A DNA stretch of 64,000 nucleotides from Thermoplasmata archaeon (GTDB lineage Archaea > Thermoplasmatota > Thermoplasmata > Lutacidiplasmatales > UBA184). The notes under the pieces are model-generated. The model saw nothing but the letters and a program-made list of their open reading frames with translations, had not been told where the DNA came from and searched no databases. Positions 63,092-64,000 of the stretch are shown here, one piece after another (within the stretch, counting starts at the first letter, position 1; each line of letters begins with the position of its first letter). Position numbers and translations under genes: made by a program. Where the stretch lies: NCBI GenBank assembly GCA_021819135.1, contig JAKASE010000005.1, positions 32,217 through 96,216 on the forward strand, written 5' to 3'.

Positions 63092-63732
63092 GGACGTTCC
63101 TCCACAGCCCGACGGACCTCCTCCGGGTAGTGGGGGAGGTACCGACGTACCTTGCGGGCGTCCACGGAGGGGAGGTGTTCCGTCCAGGTCCGGGTGGGCG
63201 AGTGCCCCTTCTTGGCACGCCAGAAGTCCAAGTAGGCGAGGTCGAGGACCGTCTTCTCCGGGTCGCTGACGCGGTAGCTCCCCCGACGTTCCAGTCCGAA
63301 CCCGAAGAGCTTCGGGCCCCATTTGTGGATCACAAAACGGCGGCTCCCGATGGGAACCCCGTGTATGCGATAGAGCGAGCGGCTCACGACCATCTCCTCG
63401 CGACGGTCTTCGTGGCTGAGGCCGTTGAGGCGGAGTGCCGTCGCGAGCCCGAAGTACCACTCCCGAATCCCTTTGGCCCGGGCGGCGAGGGCAAACAGCT
63501 CGAGCGGGTCGTGACGCTCGGTGTGGAGTCGGACCTCCTCCGGCGTCCGCACGTAGTAGAACCCGCGGAAGAGGGGGAGCAAGTATCCTTCCCGGCGGAG
63601 ATGACGGAGGGCATACTCCGGCCGGGCCCCGATGCGCCGGGCCATCTCCCGGAGCTCCTCCGAGGTAAGCAGTTCCCGCCCCTCTCGGACGGGGATCTCC
63701 CAAAGGGACGTGCTGGGCGCCATTGGTGTCAT
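63088..63732 (-). CDS. abiEi: AbiEi-type antitoxin / transcription regulator
   Basis: A 214-residue protein. The N-terminal winged HTH includes LTSEELREMARRIGARPEYA and LRREGYLLPLFRGFYYVRT, typical of AbiEi. The C-terminal domain has FGLATALRLNGLSHED and YRVSDPEKTVLDLAYLDF. ATG 63732 was preferred to GTG 63747 because of its distance (about 34 bases) from a TATA-like box; it lies at the edge of an inverted repeat that could be its own binding site. It neutralises AbiEii and represses the operon in known systems. Confidence 0.82.
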   Translation of the reverse strand: MTPMAPSTSLWEIPVREGRELLTSEELREMARRIGARPEYALRHLRREGYLLPLFRGFYYVRTPEEVRLHTERHDPLELFALAARAKGIREWYFGLATALRLNGLSHEDRREEMVVSRSLYRIHGVPIGSRRFVIHKWGPKLFGFGLERRGSYRVSDPEKTVLDLAYLDFWRAKKGHSPTRTWTEHLPSVDARKVRRYLPHYPEEVRRAVEERP

Positions 63733-63767
63733 ATCACAACAGGACACTATACGTCCTACTGTGATAT
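63731..63767 (-). promoter_or_regulatory. Operator-like inverted repeat at the abiE promoter
   Basis: Two 15-base arms, ATATCACAACAGGAC (63731-63745) and GTCCTACTGTGATAT (63753-63767), match at 13 of 15 positions around a 7-base spacer. A TATA-like CATATATCA (minus strand, 63762-63770) overlaps the outer arm. AbiEi regulators are known to bind inverted repeats at their promoter. Confidence 0.6.
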
Positions 63768-63885
63768 ATGTTTGCCCACTCCATCCATGACCCGCTTCTG
63801 AGGGTTTGTCGAGCTCGAAGACAGCGACGGCTTTGCCGCCTTCGGCGGATTGTCTTCACCTCGACCCGGGGCTGGTGTGCAGTAG

Positions 63886-63925
63886 CAGGACATCTTGCCG
63901 TCTGAATTGTCAGGACATATTGCCG
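63886..63925. repeat. Two direct repeats at the edge of a second IS-like element
   Basis: CAGGACATCTTGCCG (63886-63900) and CAGGACATATTGCCG (63911-63925) differ at one base. Such paired sites are typical of transposase binding sites near an IS end. Confidence 0.45.
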
Positions 63926-63938
63926 CCCCCGGGAAGGG

Positions 63939-64000
63939 GTGGCCTTGGTCAAGGAGGATGTTCGTCTCCGACTGCACGCCGTCAAGCAGCATCTCGAGAA
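63939..64000 (+). CDS. Start of a probable transposase, cut by the window edge
   Basis: GTG 63939 opens a frame reading MALVKEDVRLRLHAVKQHLE that runs off the end. The DVRLRLHAV helix resembles the first helix of the HTH of IS481/IS3-like transposases. It directly follows the paired direct repeats. Only about 20 residues are visible, so the family is a guess. Confidence 0.4.
   Translation, partial: MALVKEDVRLRLHAVKQHLE

Noticed and set aside
60135..63770. IS and abiE together as a composite transposon
   Set aside because: Only one complete IS is visible and the element at the right edge looks different, so matching outer ends cannot be shown.

Overview
The window is GC-rich DNA, densely packed with genes, and most likely comes from an uncultivated archaeon, probably of the Thermoplasmata / Thermoplasmatota type. 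The lineage is inferred from gene content: a short archaeal-type triosephosphate isomerase, a bacterio-opsin-activator-type HTH regulator, a KaiC/RAD55-like protein, many zinc-ribbon proteins and an archaeal GH15 trehalase/glucoamylase. Many start codons sit 25-35 nt downstream of a TATA-like box, as in leaderless archaeal transcription, while genes inside operons carry Shine-Dalgarno (SD) sites. No rRNA, tRNA or CRISPR array was seen.

1-14119: sulfur oxidation. A minus-strand operon reads hdrC1-hdrB1-hdrA-hyp-hdrC2-hdrB2-lbpA-dsrE-sLpl. This is the sulfur-oxidising heterodisulfide-reductase-like (sHdr) system with its lipoate-binding protein and dedicated lipoate ligase. A plus-strand set, dsrE-dsrE-tusA-sqr-like-DUF1641, converges on it and would supply or relay persulfide sulfur. 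Upstream lie aprBA (dissimilatory APS reductase), an Lrp/AsnC regulator and a zinc-ribbon protein. Together they suggest oxidation of sulfane sulfur to sulfite (sHdr) and on to APS (AprBA). ATP sulfurylase and Qmo are not in the window.

14237-35359: alpha-glucan and trehalose metabolism. Minus-strand genes encode a GH57/DUF3536 protein, TreZ, GlgB, MalQ, a TreS-maltokinase fusion, GlgE, a ROK sugar kinase and a GH15 glucoamylase. A second run holds a GH57 amylase, a GT4 glycogen-synthase-like enzyme, triosephosphate isomerase and a small conserved protein. This gives a nearly complete GlgE route (trehalose to maltose to maltose-1-phosphate to branched alpha-glucan) plus glucan breakdown. No TreY is present. 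Two genes here, treZ and the GH57 amylase, appear to lack a canonical start codon.

35360-53160: acetate and central metabolism plus single genes. These include acetyl-CoA synthetase, a SatP/YaaH-type acetate transporter, malic enzyme, two GNAT acetyltransferases, a methyltransferase, a D-2-hydroxyacid dehydrogenase, a HAD hydrolase, several membrane and zinc-ribbon proteins, a K+-channel-like protein with an atypical filter, and a 941-residue membrane-coiled-coil-KaiC-like protein. A CADD-like candidate p-aminobenzoate synthase lies at 30947-31627.

53155-64000: an accessory end. A bat-type regulator is followed by three very small proteins, two of them related. Then come a GH15 trehalase-like enzyme, a metallo-beta-lactamase-fold protein, several unknowns, an IS1634-like insertion sequence with matching ends, an AbiEi/AbiEii toxin-antitoxin pair with an operator-like dyad, and the start of a second IS-like element cut by the window edge.
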